Below are positions 17,800 to 25,218 of a stretch of DNA of 51,143 nt, one piece after another. A program made the translations under genes and the position numbers. Origin of the DNA: JANLYQ01 sp031365725 (lineage in GTDB: Bacteria > Actinomycetota > Actinomycetes > JACCUZ01); NCBI GenBank assembly GCA_031365725.1, contig JANLYQ010000033.1:1-51143 (forward strand), read 5' to 3'. The stretch's first letter is position 1; each line of letters starts with the position of its first letter. Under the pieces are notes generated by a model. That model worked only from the letters and a program-made list of their open reading frames with translations. It made no database searches and was not told the origin of the DNA.

Positions 17800-18441
17800 T
17801 CAGGACAGGACGGCGATCACGACGGTGACGTTGTCGATGCCGCCGTGCGCCAGTGCAGCCTCGACCAGGGCGTCGCAGGCAGCCTCGGCGTCACCGGTGC
17901 CGAGCAGGTCGGCGATCTCCTGGGCATCGACCAGGTTCGACAGACCGTCGCTGCAGAGCAGGAGCCGCGTCCCGGCCGGAGCAGCAAGGGTGACCACATC
18001 CGGTCGGACCACCCGGTCCAGACCGAGCGCCTGGGTGATGTAGCCGCCCATCCCGTGGTCGTCGGTGATCTGCTGCAGCGGGCTCCCGGGGAGCAGGAGG
18101 TAGGCCCTGCTGTCGCCGACGTGCGCCACGGTCACCGATCCGTCATCCAGCCGCGCGAGGACCGCGGTTGTCGCCATGCCGTCACGCGCGGAGTCCTCTT
18201 CCGCCGCAGCGACGACGGACTCGTGTGCGGATCGCAGCAGGTCAGCCAGATCGGCTGCGGAGCCGCCGCCGCGCAACGCCTCCCGGATCCGCTCGACCGC
18301 GGCGAGGCTGGCGACGTCGCCGGCCGGGTGACCGCCCAGGCCGTCGAAGACGCCGATCACACGCGACGTCCGGTCGACGAGCAACGCGTCCTCGTTGCGG
18401 GCACGCACATGGCCGACGTCGGTCCTGGCGGCGAGCTGCAC
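17800..18441 (-). CDS. PP2C-family protein serine/threonine phosphatase
   Basis: Cytosolic metal-dependent phosphatase, 213 residues and a single domain. All core motifs are present: DVGHVRARNEDALL, VIGVFDGLGGH, GMATTAVLARL, VAHVGDSRAYLL, LLLCSDGLSNL and the terminal DNVTVVI. It may reverse protein kinase action, but no kinase gene is in the window. It is read from a predicted leaderless GTG at 18441. It lies downstream of the molybdo-enzyme maturation genes in the opposite order of transcription flow: they end 22 nt beyond its promoter. Confidence 0.92.
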   Translation of the reverse strand: MQLAARTDVGHVRARNEDALLVDRTSRVIGVFDGLGGHPAGDVASLAAVERIREALRGGGSAADLADLLRSAHESVVAAAEEDSARDGMATTAVLARLDDGSVTVAHVGDSRAYLLLPGSPLQQITDDHGMGGYITQALGLDRVVRPDVVTLAAPAGTRLLLCSDGLSNLVDAQEIADLLGTGDAEAACDALVEAALAHGGIDNVTVVIAVLS

Positions 18442-18447
18442 CCGGCC

Positions 18448-18453
18448 ACCCTA
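18448..18453 (-). promoter_or_regulatory. Leaderless -10 box of PP2C gene
   Basis: TAGGGT on the minus strand, 6 nt, then GTG at 18441. Confidence 0.5.
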
Positions 18454-18463
18454 TGACCGCGGG

Positions 18464-19060
18464 TCAGCTGGTCCAGCGATCCAGGTCCTCCGGCACGTCG
18501 ACGTCACCGCCGTAGGCGACATCCGCGCACTCGACGTGCACGACGGCAGCAGCGCGAGCAACGAGCACCGGCCTGGCGCCGACGTCTCCCTCCGCCCCTG
18601 CCACCACCGCCGGCCAATGGTTCCGGCCGATCAGCACCGGGTGCCCGCCCCGGCCGTCGAACGTCGCCACGACCAGGGCGGAGCGCAGAGTGTCCGCCGA
18701 CCCCACCACCCGGCGTACGGCCTGCTCGGTCAGACCGGGCTGGTCGACGGGCACCACCACGACGGCGTCGACCGGCGGGTCGGCCTCGGCGAGAGCTGCG
18801 AGCCCCGCCCGCAACGAGGAGCCCATCCCGGTGGCCCAGTCAGGGTTGTCGACGACGTGGGCTCCTTCGACCACCAACGGCATGGCTCCCTGCACCACCC
18901 AGGTCGCGGTCACACCGCCAGCCGCCAGGACCCGCACCGCCCGGTCGACGAGCCGTTCGCCGTCCAGCTCCACGAGTGCCTTCGGTCCCCCGAACCGGCG
19001 CCCCTCTCCCGCTGCAAGTACGAGGCCGGCCACCGAGTGGACGGGACCTGCCAGGCTCAC
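18464..19060 (-). CDS. MobA/MocA-like molybdenum cofactor nucleotidyltransferase
   Basis: 198 residues of the NTP_transf_3 family. The nucleotide-binding motif is LAAGEGRRFGGPKALVELDG and the metal-binding acidic motif is VVVPVDQPG; GGHPVLIGRNHWP is typical of MocA/MobA-like enzymes that attach CMP or GMP to molybdopterin. The GTG start at 19060 overlaps the xdhC stop (GTGA); a longer reading would run into xdhC. It is the last gene of the leftward maturation cassette. Confidence 0.85.
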   Translation of the reverse strand: MSLAGPVHSVAGLVLAAGEGRRFGGPKALVELDGERLVDRAVRVLAAGGVTATWVVQGAMPLVVEGAHVVDNPDWATGMGSSLRAGLAALAEADPPVDAVVVVPVDQPGLTEQAVRRVVGSADTLRSALVVATFDGRGGHPVLIGRNHWPAVVAGAEGDVGARPVLVARAAAVVHVECADVAYGGDVDVPEDLDRWTS

Positions 19061-20208
19061 CCGGTCGGCACCGGATCGGTCGCGGCCGGGTCGGCAGTAA
19101 CGCCCCCGTGCGTCTCGGCGTGGATCGGCCCTTCGGTGGTGGTCAGCCGAGCACCCGTGCCGCCCCAGCGGTGCGACACGATCTCCGCGGCGATGGACAC
19201 CGCGGTCTCCTCCGGCGTGCGTGCGCCGATGTCCAGGCCGATCGGGGAGGACAGCCTGGCGAGCGACTCCTCGGACACCCCCTCGGCCCGCAGCCGGGCG
19301 AGACGATCGTCGTGGGTGCGCCGGCTGCCCATCGCGCCGATGTAGGCCGCGTCGGTGCGTAGTGCCGCCTCCAGCAGCGGCACGTCGAACTTCGGGTCGT
19401 GGGTGAGCACGCAGATCACGGTGCGGGCGTCGACCACCTGGGTCGCGAGATAGCGGTGCGGCCACTCGACGACGACCTCGTCGGCCTCGGGAAAGCGGCG
19501 CACGGTGGCGAACACCGAACGGGCGTCGCAGACCGTGACGCGGTAGCCGAGGAACTTGCCGACCCGGGCCACCGCGGCGGCAAAGTCGATCGCCCCGAAG
19601 ACGAGCATCCGCGGGGGCGGGGCGAAGGACTGCACGAACACGGTGAGGTCGTCGAGCCGGCGCTCACCGTCGGGTCCGATGCGCAGCAGTCGGTTGCTGC
19701 CGTGCTCGAGCACGCCGCGTACGTCGTCCGCTACGGCCTGGTCGAGCCGCGCCGAACCGAGCGCGCCGACGGACCGGTCCGGCCACACGACAAGGTGCGC
19801 ACCGATCCGGCCCAGGCCACCGACCACGGTCGCGACGGCCACCGGCTCGTGGGCCCGCACCGAGGCGACCACCTGCGGCAGCTCGGGAAATGCCCCGGCG
19901 TCCATCGGCTCGACGAAGACGTCGATGATGCCCCCGCAGGTGAGTCCGACGGCGAACGCGTCGTCGTCACTGATGCCATAGCGCTGGAGCACCGCCGGCC
20001 CGCCGGCGATGACCTCCTGCGCCAGCTCGTAGACCGCGCCCTCGACGCAGCCCCCGCTGACCGACCCGATCGGGTCGCCGTCGGCGGAGACCACCATCGC
20101 CGCACCGGGTTGACGGGGCGCACTGCGCCAGGTGCCCACCACGGTCGCGAGGGCGAACCGGGCGCCAGCACCGTGGCGGCGCGCAACCTCCTCGATGACG
20201 TCATGCAT
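19057..20208 (-). CDS. XdhC/CoxI-family molybdoenzyme maturation factor
   Basis: In the family, binds molybdenum cofactor, helps sulfurate it and delivers it to xanthine-dehydrogenase-type enzymes. 383 residues. The N-terminal XdhC_CoxI domain has TWRSAPRQPGAAMVV and GSVSGGCVEGAV (conserved Cys). The C-terminal Rossmann domain begins at RMLVFGAIDFAAAV and holds YIGAMGSRRTHDDR and SPIGLDIGARTPEE. The start is ATG at 20208, 2 nt after the VWA gene stop. Confidence 0.9.
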   Translation of the reverse strand: MHDVIEEVARRHGAGARFALATVVGTWRSAPRQPGAAMVVSADGDPIGSVSGGCVEGAVYELAQEVIAGGPAVLQRYGISDDDAFAVGLTCGGIIDVFVEPMDAGAFPELPQVVASVRAHEPVAVATVVGGLGRIGAHLVVWPDRSVGALGSARLDQAVADDVRGVLEHGSNRLLRIGPDGERRLDDLTVFVQSFAPPPRMLVFGAIDFAAAVARVGKFLGYRVTVCDARSVFATVRRFPEADEVVVEWPHRYLATQVVDARTVICVLTHDPKFDVPLLEAALRTDAAYIGAMGSRRTHDDRLARLRAEGVSEESLARLSSPIGLDIGARTPEETAVSIAAEIVSHRWGGTGARLTTTEGPIHAETHGGVTADPAATDPVPTG

Positions 20209-20210
20209 CC

Positions 20211-21344
20211 TCAACCACCGACAGTCCTTCCTGACAGGAGCTGGGCCAACCGCGCCAACGCGTCGAAGGTGTGCCCGTCGACGAAGTCGTCCACGTGCGG
20301 CAGCGCAGCAGCCATGCCGGCCGCCATCGGCGCATAGCCCGGACGACCACGGTGCGGGTTGACCCAGACGACGCGGTGGGCCAACCGCCCGAGCCGCGCC
20401 ATCTGCTCGCCGAGCAGCGACGCGTCGCCACGTTCCCAGCCATCCGAGGCGACGACCACGACTGCACCTCGGGCCACTCCGCGTTGGCCCCACCGGTCGA
20501 GGAATGCCTTCATCAGCTCACCGAGCCGGGTGCCGCCGCTCCAGTCGGGCACGGCGCCCGACACGGCCAGCAACGCGACACCCGGGTCGCGGCTTCGCAT
20601 CTCGCGGGTCACCCGGGTGAGCCGGGTGCCGATCGTGAAGACCTCGGTGCCGGGACGTCGTCGCGCCGCAGCATGGGCGAACCGCAGATAGGGGTCGGCA
20701 TAGGTCGCCATCGAGCCACTCACGTCGATCAGCAGCACGAGCCGTCGCGGTCTCGGCGCCCGACGCCGAAAGCTCAGCCGCACCGGCTCGCCGCCGTGCT
20801 GCAGCAGGGTCCGCATCGTCGCGGGCCGATCCACCCCAGCCAATGCACCGTGCGACGCCGGTCGGTGCCGTCGCGACACCCGGGTCTCCCCGACCGGGTC
20901 CAGCAGAGCCACCAACCGGCGTACGACCTCGCGCTCGGCGCCGGAAAGGCCGGCGAGGTCCCGATGGCGCAGCACTTCCCGCTCGCTCGCCGTGGCAGCG
21001 GGCAGCTGGTCCGGCGAGCCGGGGCTGCTGGTGGCGCCCGCCGTGCCCGGAAGGGCGACCGGGCGCAACGTCCGCACGGACGGCATCGACTGCACCCCTG
21101 GTGCGACCTCGCCCGAGAAGTACGCCGCGAATGCGCGGTCGTAGCGGTCCAGGTCGTCCGGCCCGGCGCACAACGTCAGACGACCGGCCCAGTAGACGTC
21201 GGCACGACGGCAGACATCGAGGTGGCCGACGGCAGTGATGGTCTGGTGGAGGCGGTCCGGCGCAGCGGCCACACCCGCAGCGCGAAGGACTCGGGCGAAG
21301 CCGACCAGGGTGGTGGTCAGGTCGTCTGCCGCGACGGCGGTCAC
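20211..21344 (-). CDS. CoxE-like VWA-domain protein
   Basis: 377 residues. The C-terminal von Willebrand A domain has a complete metal-site motif, LLIDVSGSMATYADP, and later VVVASDGWERGD. The N-terminal half is helical and Arg-rich, as in CoxE. VWA proteins of this type work with MoxR ATPases to insert metal or remodel enzymes such as CO dehydrogenase. GTG at 21344 overlaps the MoxR stop (GTGA); a second GTG 15 nt upstream is possible but overlaps more. Confidence 0.9.
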   Translation of the reverse strand: MTAVAADDLTTTLVGFARVLRAAGVAAAPDRLHQTITAVGHLDVCRRADVYWAGRLTLCAGPDDLDRYDRAFAAYFSGEVAPGVQSMPSVRTLRPVALPGTAGATSSPGSPDQLPAATASEREVLRHRDLAGLSGAEREVVRRLVALLDPVGETRVSRRHRPASHGALAGVDRPATMRTLLQHGGEPVRLSFRRRAPRPRRLVLLIDVSGSMATYADPYLRFAHAAARRRPGTEVFTIGTRLTRVTREMRSRDPGVALLAVSGAVPDWSGGTRLGELMKAFLDRWGQRGVARGAVVVVASDGWERGDASLLGEQMARLGRLAHRVVWVNPHRGRPGYAPMAAGMAAALPHVDDFVDGHTFDALARLAQLLSGRTVGG

Positions 21345-22249
21345 CCGGCGGCCGCCCACTCGGCGAGCCGCTCGGCCACGCGCTCCTGGTCTTCGCGGTA
21401 TTTCACGAACGCTCCGAGGCTGGCCGCGGCGCGGTCGAGCTCGGCAGGCCCCAGCGAGCGCGCCCCCAGGGTCAGCAGCGCCTCGGTCCAGTCCAGGGAC
21501 TCGGCGACCCCCGGCGGCTTGAGCAGGTCCTCCTCACGGGCCAGTCCGGCGATGCGGGCCACGGAGGTGGCCAGCGCCTCGGTGACGGTCGGCAGCCGAC
21601 GACGGATGATCGCGACCTCGCGCTCGAGTCCGGGGTGCGCGAGCCAGTGGTAGAGGCATCTGCGCTTGAGGGCGTCGTGCACCTCGCGGGTGCGATTGCT
21701 GGTGACCACCACCACCGGCGGCACGGCCGCGCGCAAGGTGCCGAGCTCGGGCACCGAGATAGTCCACTCACTCAGGACCTCGAGCAGGAAGGCTTCGAAC
21801 TCGTCGTCGGCCCTGTCCACCTCGTCGACCAGCAGCACGGCCCGTTGACCGTCCGGACCGCCTTCGAGTGCCTGCAGCAGCGGCCGAGCGATCAGGAATC
21901 GTCGGTCGAAGATCTCCTGCTCGAGCCGGTCCGCGTCGGCCGTGCCGGCGGCCTCGGCGGCCCGCAGGTGCAGCAGCTGGCGGGGGAAGTCCCAGTCATA
22001 CAGGGCCTGTGCGGCGTCGAGCCCCTCGTAGCACTGCAGCCGGATCAGCGGGGTGTCGAGGATCTGGGCAAGGGCCCCGGCGAGAGCGGTCTTGCCGACC
22101 CCGGCGTCGCCCTCGCAGAACAGCGGTCGACCCATCTCCATGGCGAGGTAGGCGGCCGTGGCAAGACCGTCGTCGGCGAGGTAGCCCACTGCATCCAGTG
22201 CAGCAGCAAGCTCCGCGGGCGACTGGGGTGCGGTCGTGGGCAAGGTCAC
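21341..22249 (-). CDS. MoxR-type AAA+ ATPase (CoxD-like)
   Basis: Chaperone-like ATPase, 302 residues. Walker A is CEGDAGVGKTALA, Walker B is AVLLVDEVDRADDEFE, sensor 1 is VVTSNRTRE and the arginine-finger region is DALKRRCLYHW. The next gene encodes its VWA partner. I chose GTG at 22249 because a TACGGT box ends 6 nt before it. An ATG at 22318 would add 23 low-complexity residues, and its start codon would overlap the start of the divergent gene. Confidence 0.88.
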   Translation of the reverse strand: MTLPTTAPQSPAELAAALDAVGYLADDGLATAAYLAMEMGRPLFCEGDAGVGKTALAGALAQILDTPLIRLQCYEGLDAAQALYDWDFPRQLLHLRAAEAAGTADADRLEQEIFDRRFLIARPLLQALEGGPDGQRAVLLVDEVDRADDEFEAFLLEVLSEWTISVPELGTLRAAVPPVVVVTSNRTREVHDALKRRCLYHWLAHPGLEREVAIIRRRLPTVTEALATSVARIAGLAREEDLLKPPGVAESLDWTEALLTLGARSLGPAELDRAAASLGAFVKYREDQERVAERLAEWAAAG

Positions 22250-22255
22250 AGGGAC

Positions 22256-22261
22256 ACCGTA
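22256..22261 (-). promoter_or_regulatory. Leaderless -10 box of MoxR cassette
   Basis: TACGGT on the minus strand, 6 nt, then GTG at 22249. Confidence 0.45.
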
Positions 22262-22316
22262 CGGCGGCAGCGGCGCTGTCAGCGCCGACATCGGCACTGC
22301 GGCAGACTGTGCTGAC

Positions 22317-22472
22317 ATGACCGTGGACCTGTCCCCTGCCGCCCAGCAAGCCTTGGCCGTTGCCTTGTACCAGCGGAGCTGGGAGCTGCTGACTGCCGAC
22401 CGCGACGACGGCGGCGACCGCGAGCTGATCGAGAGCCGGCTGGCGACGGTCCCCGGCCTGGCCGGAGGCTGA
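22317..22472 (+). CDS. Small protein of unknown function (51 aa)
   Basis: Short acidic helical protein beginning MTVDLSPAAQQALAVAL and ending TVPGLAGG. Codon bias matches neighbouring genes and the next gene starts 4 nt after its stop, with the ribosome site for that gene lying in its last codons, so they form a unit. A GACTGT box 6 nt before the ATG resembles the leaderless promoters in this window but lacks the first T. No family recognised. Confidence 0.6.
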   Translation: MTVDLSPAAQQALAVALYQRSWELLTADRDDGGDRELIESRLATVPGLAGG

Positions 22473-22476
22473 GCTC

Positions 22477-23097
22477 ATGGACGAGTCCACGCCGCCGGAG
22501 GACCTGACGCCGGAGCAGCTGCCGGGGGCGCGCCACGAGCCGTCTCCTGCCGGGCCGGTGCGGCTGGTCGTCCGGCAGCTGCTCGGGCAGCTGGCAGTCG
22601 TGCTCGGAGTTGCGGCCGTGATCGCGGCCGTCTTCGGTGCTGCCGGTCTAGGTACCTCTGGCAAGGCCAGCTCCGGCGCCGGGGCCAGCGCCAGCACCAC
22701 GAGGTCTTCTTCGGTCGGCGCCAGCAGTGGCAGCGGCTCGCCCAGCGCGCCGGCGTTGGTACCGGCCTCTGCGTCCCCGTCGTCGACCGGTCCCGCGTCG
22801 AGCCCGACGGTCAGCGCGACCGTCACTGCCGCGTCGCGCCCCAAGGTCGACGTGTTGAACGAAGCCGCCGCTCCTGGGACGGCAGCCGCCCTCGCCGCAC
22901 GCCTCAAAGCAGCCGGCTGGCGGATCGGGAGGGTCGCCGATTTTCGCGGCACCGTGAGCGCTACGACCGTCTACTACCCGCCGGCTCTACGGCGCGCAGC
23001 CCGCGAGCTGGCCAAGGACATGCCGGGCTCGCCCCGCGTGCAGCCGGGGTTCAGCACGCTCTCACCGACCCGGTTGTCTGTCGTCCTCGTCGGCTGA
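22477..23097 (+). CDS. Membrane-anchored LytR C-terminal-domain protein
   Basis: 206 residues. A short cytoplasmic N-terminus, one membrane helix (about 35-58, LGQLAVVLGVAAVIAAVFGAAG), a Ser/Ala/Pro-rich external linker of about 65 residues, then the LytR_C domain (about 123-206: VDVLNEAAAPGTAAALAARL, AAGWRIGRVADFRG, TVYYPP). The family is linked to the cell envelope of actinobacteria, but the domain's role is unknown. The ribosome site GGAGG precedes the ATG. Convergent with the HD-GYP gene; the 90 nt between them hold no clear terminator. Confidence 0.85.
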   Translation: MDESTPPEDLTPEQLPGARHEPSPAGPVRLVVRQLLGQLAVVLGVAAVIAAVFGAAGLGTSGKASSGAGASASTTRSSSVGASSGSGSPSAPALVPASASPSSTGPASSPTVSATVTAASRPKVDVLNEAAAPGTAAALAARLKAAGWRIGRVADFRGTVSATTVYYPPALRRAARELAKDMPGSPRVQPGFSTLSPTRLSVVLVG

Positions 23098-23187
23098 CCA
23101 AGCCACGAAGGCTGGACCTTGAGGCGAGACACCCACCTCACTCGGCGCGTTGCCTCACGATCCAAGGATTGGCGCACGGGGTGGCTG

Positions 23188-25101
23188 TCAGGGCTTCCCG
23201 TTCTGGCCGTTCTTGCTGCCTGAGCCATTCTGCGCGTTCTGCCCGTTCTGGCTGTTCTGGCTGGACGAGCCGAGCGGTCGGGTCGCGGGCTCGTTGACGG
23301 TCTGCCCGATGAGCTGGCCGAAGGTCGGCCCGGTCGCCGTCGGTGACGGTGCGGAAGCAGCGGGTGTCGGGACGGGCGGCGGGGCTGCCGATGTCGTCGC
23401 AGGCGGCGGTGCCGTCCTCACCGGAGCGGGGCTGGTCGTGCCCTTGGCTGCCTTGGCTGCGTTCTTGGCTGCGTCCTCTGCCGCCCTGGCTGCGTCCCTG
23501 GCTGCATTGTCTGCCGCCCTGGCTGCGTCCTTCGCTGCGTCCTTGGCCGCCCTATCCGCCGCCCTGGCCGCGTCCTTGGCCGCTTGCTCCGCCGCCCTGG
23601 CCGCGTACTTGGCCGCCTGGTCCGCCGCCCGTGACTGGTCCTTGGTGTCCTTGTCCGAGGGCTTTCCCGGCCCAGCGGTCTGCTGGCTCTGCTGGCCCTG
23701 GCTCTTGCCCGACTGGGGAGTGTCCGGGTTGGCCGCTGCAGCGGGCGTGGTCGGTGCGGTGGCGACAACGCTGGGGGCGGTCGGCGCAGGATCTGCCGGA
23801 ACCGGAGCGGCGACCCGAGTGGGCAGTGGCGACCCGACGGCGCCGCTCGGCCGGTGCACCGGCGGCGACGTCGACACGCGGTTGGTCTCGACGCGGCGGC
23901 GGGGCGGGGACGGAGCAGCCACCGGTACGGGTCGCTGTCCCTTTTGGTGGAGTGGCATCGGCGCCTGTGTCGCGACGACAGTGACATGACCCGTGGGAGC
24001 CTCGCCGGCGCCCACGGGCGCGGTGCTGACAGCCACCGCGACCGCGGTCACGCTGGCCGCGCTGATGGCGTGCGAGGTGCCGAGCGACGCAGCATCCAAC
24101 ACCCGGACCGGCGCCTGACCCAGCACCTTCAGCAACGGAGCATTGATCAGGAAAGCCAGCGGGCCGACGACGCGAAGCACCCGGGGCAGGGCGATCCGCA
24201 GAAAGGCCCGTACGACGATCGGGTCGAAGTGCGTCCCTGCGCACCGGGCCAGCTCAGCGCGAGCCGCCCACGTCGACATGGGCGACTTGTAGGCCCGCGC
24301 AGCGGTCATGGTCTCGAACGCGTCGACAACCGAGATCGCCCGGCCGGACAGAGAAATCTCCTCGCCGACGAGCCCGCGGGGGTAGCCGCTGCCGTCGTAC
24401 TGCTCGTGGTGCTCGGCGATGCCTGCGAACCACGGGCCGAGCCACGACGCGAGCGGTTGGGCCAGCCGCGAGCCGGCCTCGGGGTGGGCCTTGATCGTGG
24501 CCCACTCGTTGGCCGACAGGGTCGAGGGCTTGTTGAGGATCCGCTGGTTGACGTGCAGCTTGCCGATGTCGTGCACGAGCGCGGCCCAGCGCAGTCGGCC
24601 ACGTGCCGCCTGGTCGAGCCCGAGCTCGTCACCCAGCAGGTCACAGAACAGCCGGACCCGCTCGCTGTGGCCGCGGGTCTTGCGATCGTGGCGGTCCAGG
24701 GCCGCTACCAACGCCAGCATCGTCGTGGCCGCCTCGCGCTCGCTCGGCTCACCGTGCTCCAGGCGGCGGGTCAGCTCCTTCACGCTGGTCGTACGCCGGG
24801 CCACCGCCAGGCGGCTGGGTGCCACGTCCGGAAAGATCATGTTCATCTTGAGCAGGAGCGCCAACGGCATCAGCCTGGTTGTCGCCGAGGCCACGATCAT
24901 GCTGGCTGCAACGGCCGCGACCGCTCGGATACCCAGCGAGACCCAGCTGTCCCAACCCCCCGGCAGCACCCGCCCGATGGAGGAGGAGACCGCGAGTCCG
25001 GACAGCAGCGGTATGCCGTAGATCAGGGTGCGCATGAAGAAGGAGAGCCACGGCCGGGATCGCCAGGCGTCGGTCTGTTCGGTCGGCGTACGTCGTGTCA
25101 T
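23188..25101 (-). CDS. Membrane HD-GYP-domain protein with alanine-rich repeat tail
   Basis: 637 residues from the ATG at 25101. Membrane helices lie at about 19-42 and 55-85. The HD-GYP domain (about 125-305) has all the metal residues expected of the family: GHSERV (His145), VHDIGK (177-181), KAHP (His206), EHHEQYDGSGYP (His231, His232 and the GYP motif) and VVDAF (Asp260). HD-GYP enzymes usually hydrolyse cyclic di-GMP. A further hydrophobic segment lies near 345-365. Then come a Pro/Thr-rich stretch, an 11-residue Ala/Lys/Asp repeat (490-553), another Pro/Ala stretch and an Asn/Gln/Gly tail (QNSQNGQNAQNG). The tail has no family I know. Confidence 0.88.
   Translation of the reverse strand: MTRRTPTEQTDAWRSRPWLSFFMRTLIYGIPLLSGLAVSSSIGRVLPGGWDSWVSLGIRAVAAVAASMIVASATTRLMPLALLLKMNMIFPDVAPSRLAVARRTTSVKELTRRLEHGEPSEREAATTMLALVAALDRHDRKTRGHSERVRLFCDLLGDELGLDQAARGRLRWAALVHDIGKLHVNQRILNKPSTLSANEWATIKAHPEAGSRLAQPLASWLGPWFAGIAEHHEQYDGSGYPRGLVGEEISLSGRAISVVDAFETMTAARAYKSPMSTWAARAELARCAGTHFDPIVVRAFLRIALPRVLRVVGPLAFLINAPLLKVLGQAPVRVLDAASLGTSHAISAASVTAVAVAVSTAPVGAGEAPTGHVTVVATQAPMPLHQKGQRPVPVAAPSPPRRRVETNRVSTSPPVHRPSGAVGSPLPTRVAAPVPADPAPTAPSVVATAPTTPAAAANPDTPQSGKSQGQQSQQTAGPGKPSDKDTKDQSRAADQAAKYAARAAEQAAKDAARAADRAAKDAAKDAARAADNAARDAARAAEDAAKNAAKAAKGTTSPAPVRTAPPPATTSAAPPPVPTPAASAPSPTATGPTFGQLIGQTVNEPATRPLGSSSQNSQNGQNAQNGSGSKNGQNGKP
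23443..23634 (-). repeat. 33-nt coding repeat (11-residue Ala-rich units) in HD-GYP gene
   Basis: About six diverged units of the form A(D/E)xAAxxAARA, for example AEQAAKDAARA, ADNAARDAARA and AEDAAKNAAKA. An 11-residue period gives a helix with a continuous alanine stripe and alternating Lys/Arg and Asp/Glu. Confidence 0.8.
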
Positions 25102-25218
25102 CGATGGCCCCCCACGAGCCGCCGGCCGCTGACCACTCAACGTCCGACCTGCTCGCTATCGGCAGCCGCACGCCGACGCTGGACGTCACGATCACCAGAT
25201 CACCCGTACGGCGGCAGG

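Noticed and set aside
22317..22472. DUF3263-type regulator often found before LytR_C genes
   Set aside because: The 51-residue protein lacks the helix-turn-helix pattern and length of DUF3263, so I left it as unknown.
23443..23634. CRISPR-like or mobile repeat
   Set aside because: The repetition is an in-frame, diverged 33-nt coding repeat without spacers; it is protein-level.
25102..25218. Possible small gene or RNA between HD-GYP and der
   Set aside because: No start with a ribosome site, no good hairpin and no conserved motif were seen.
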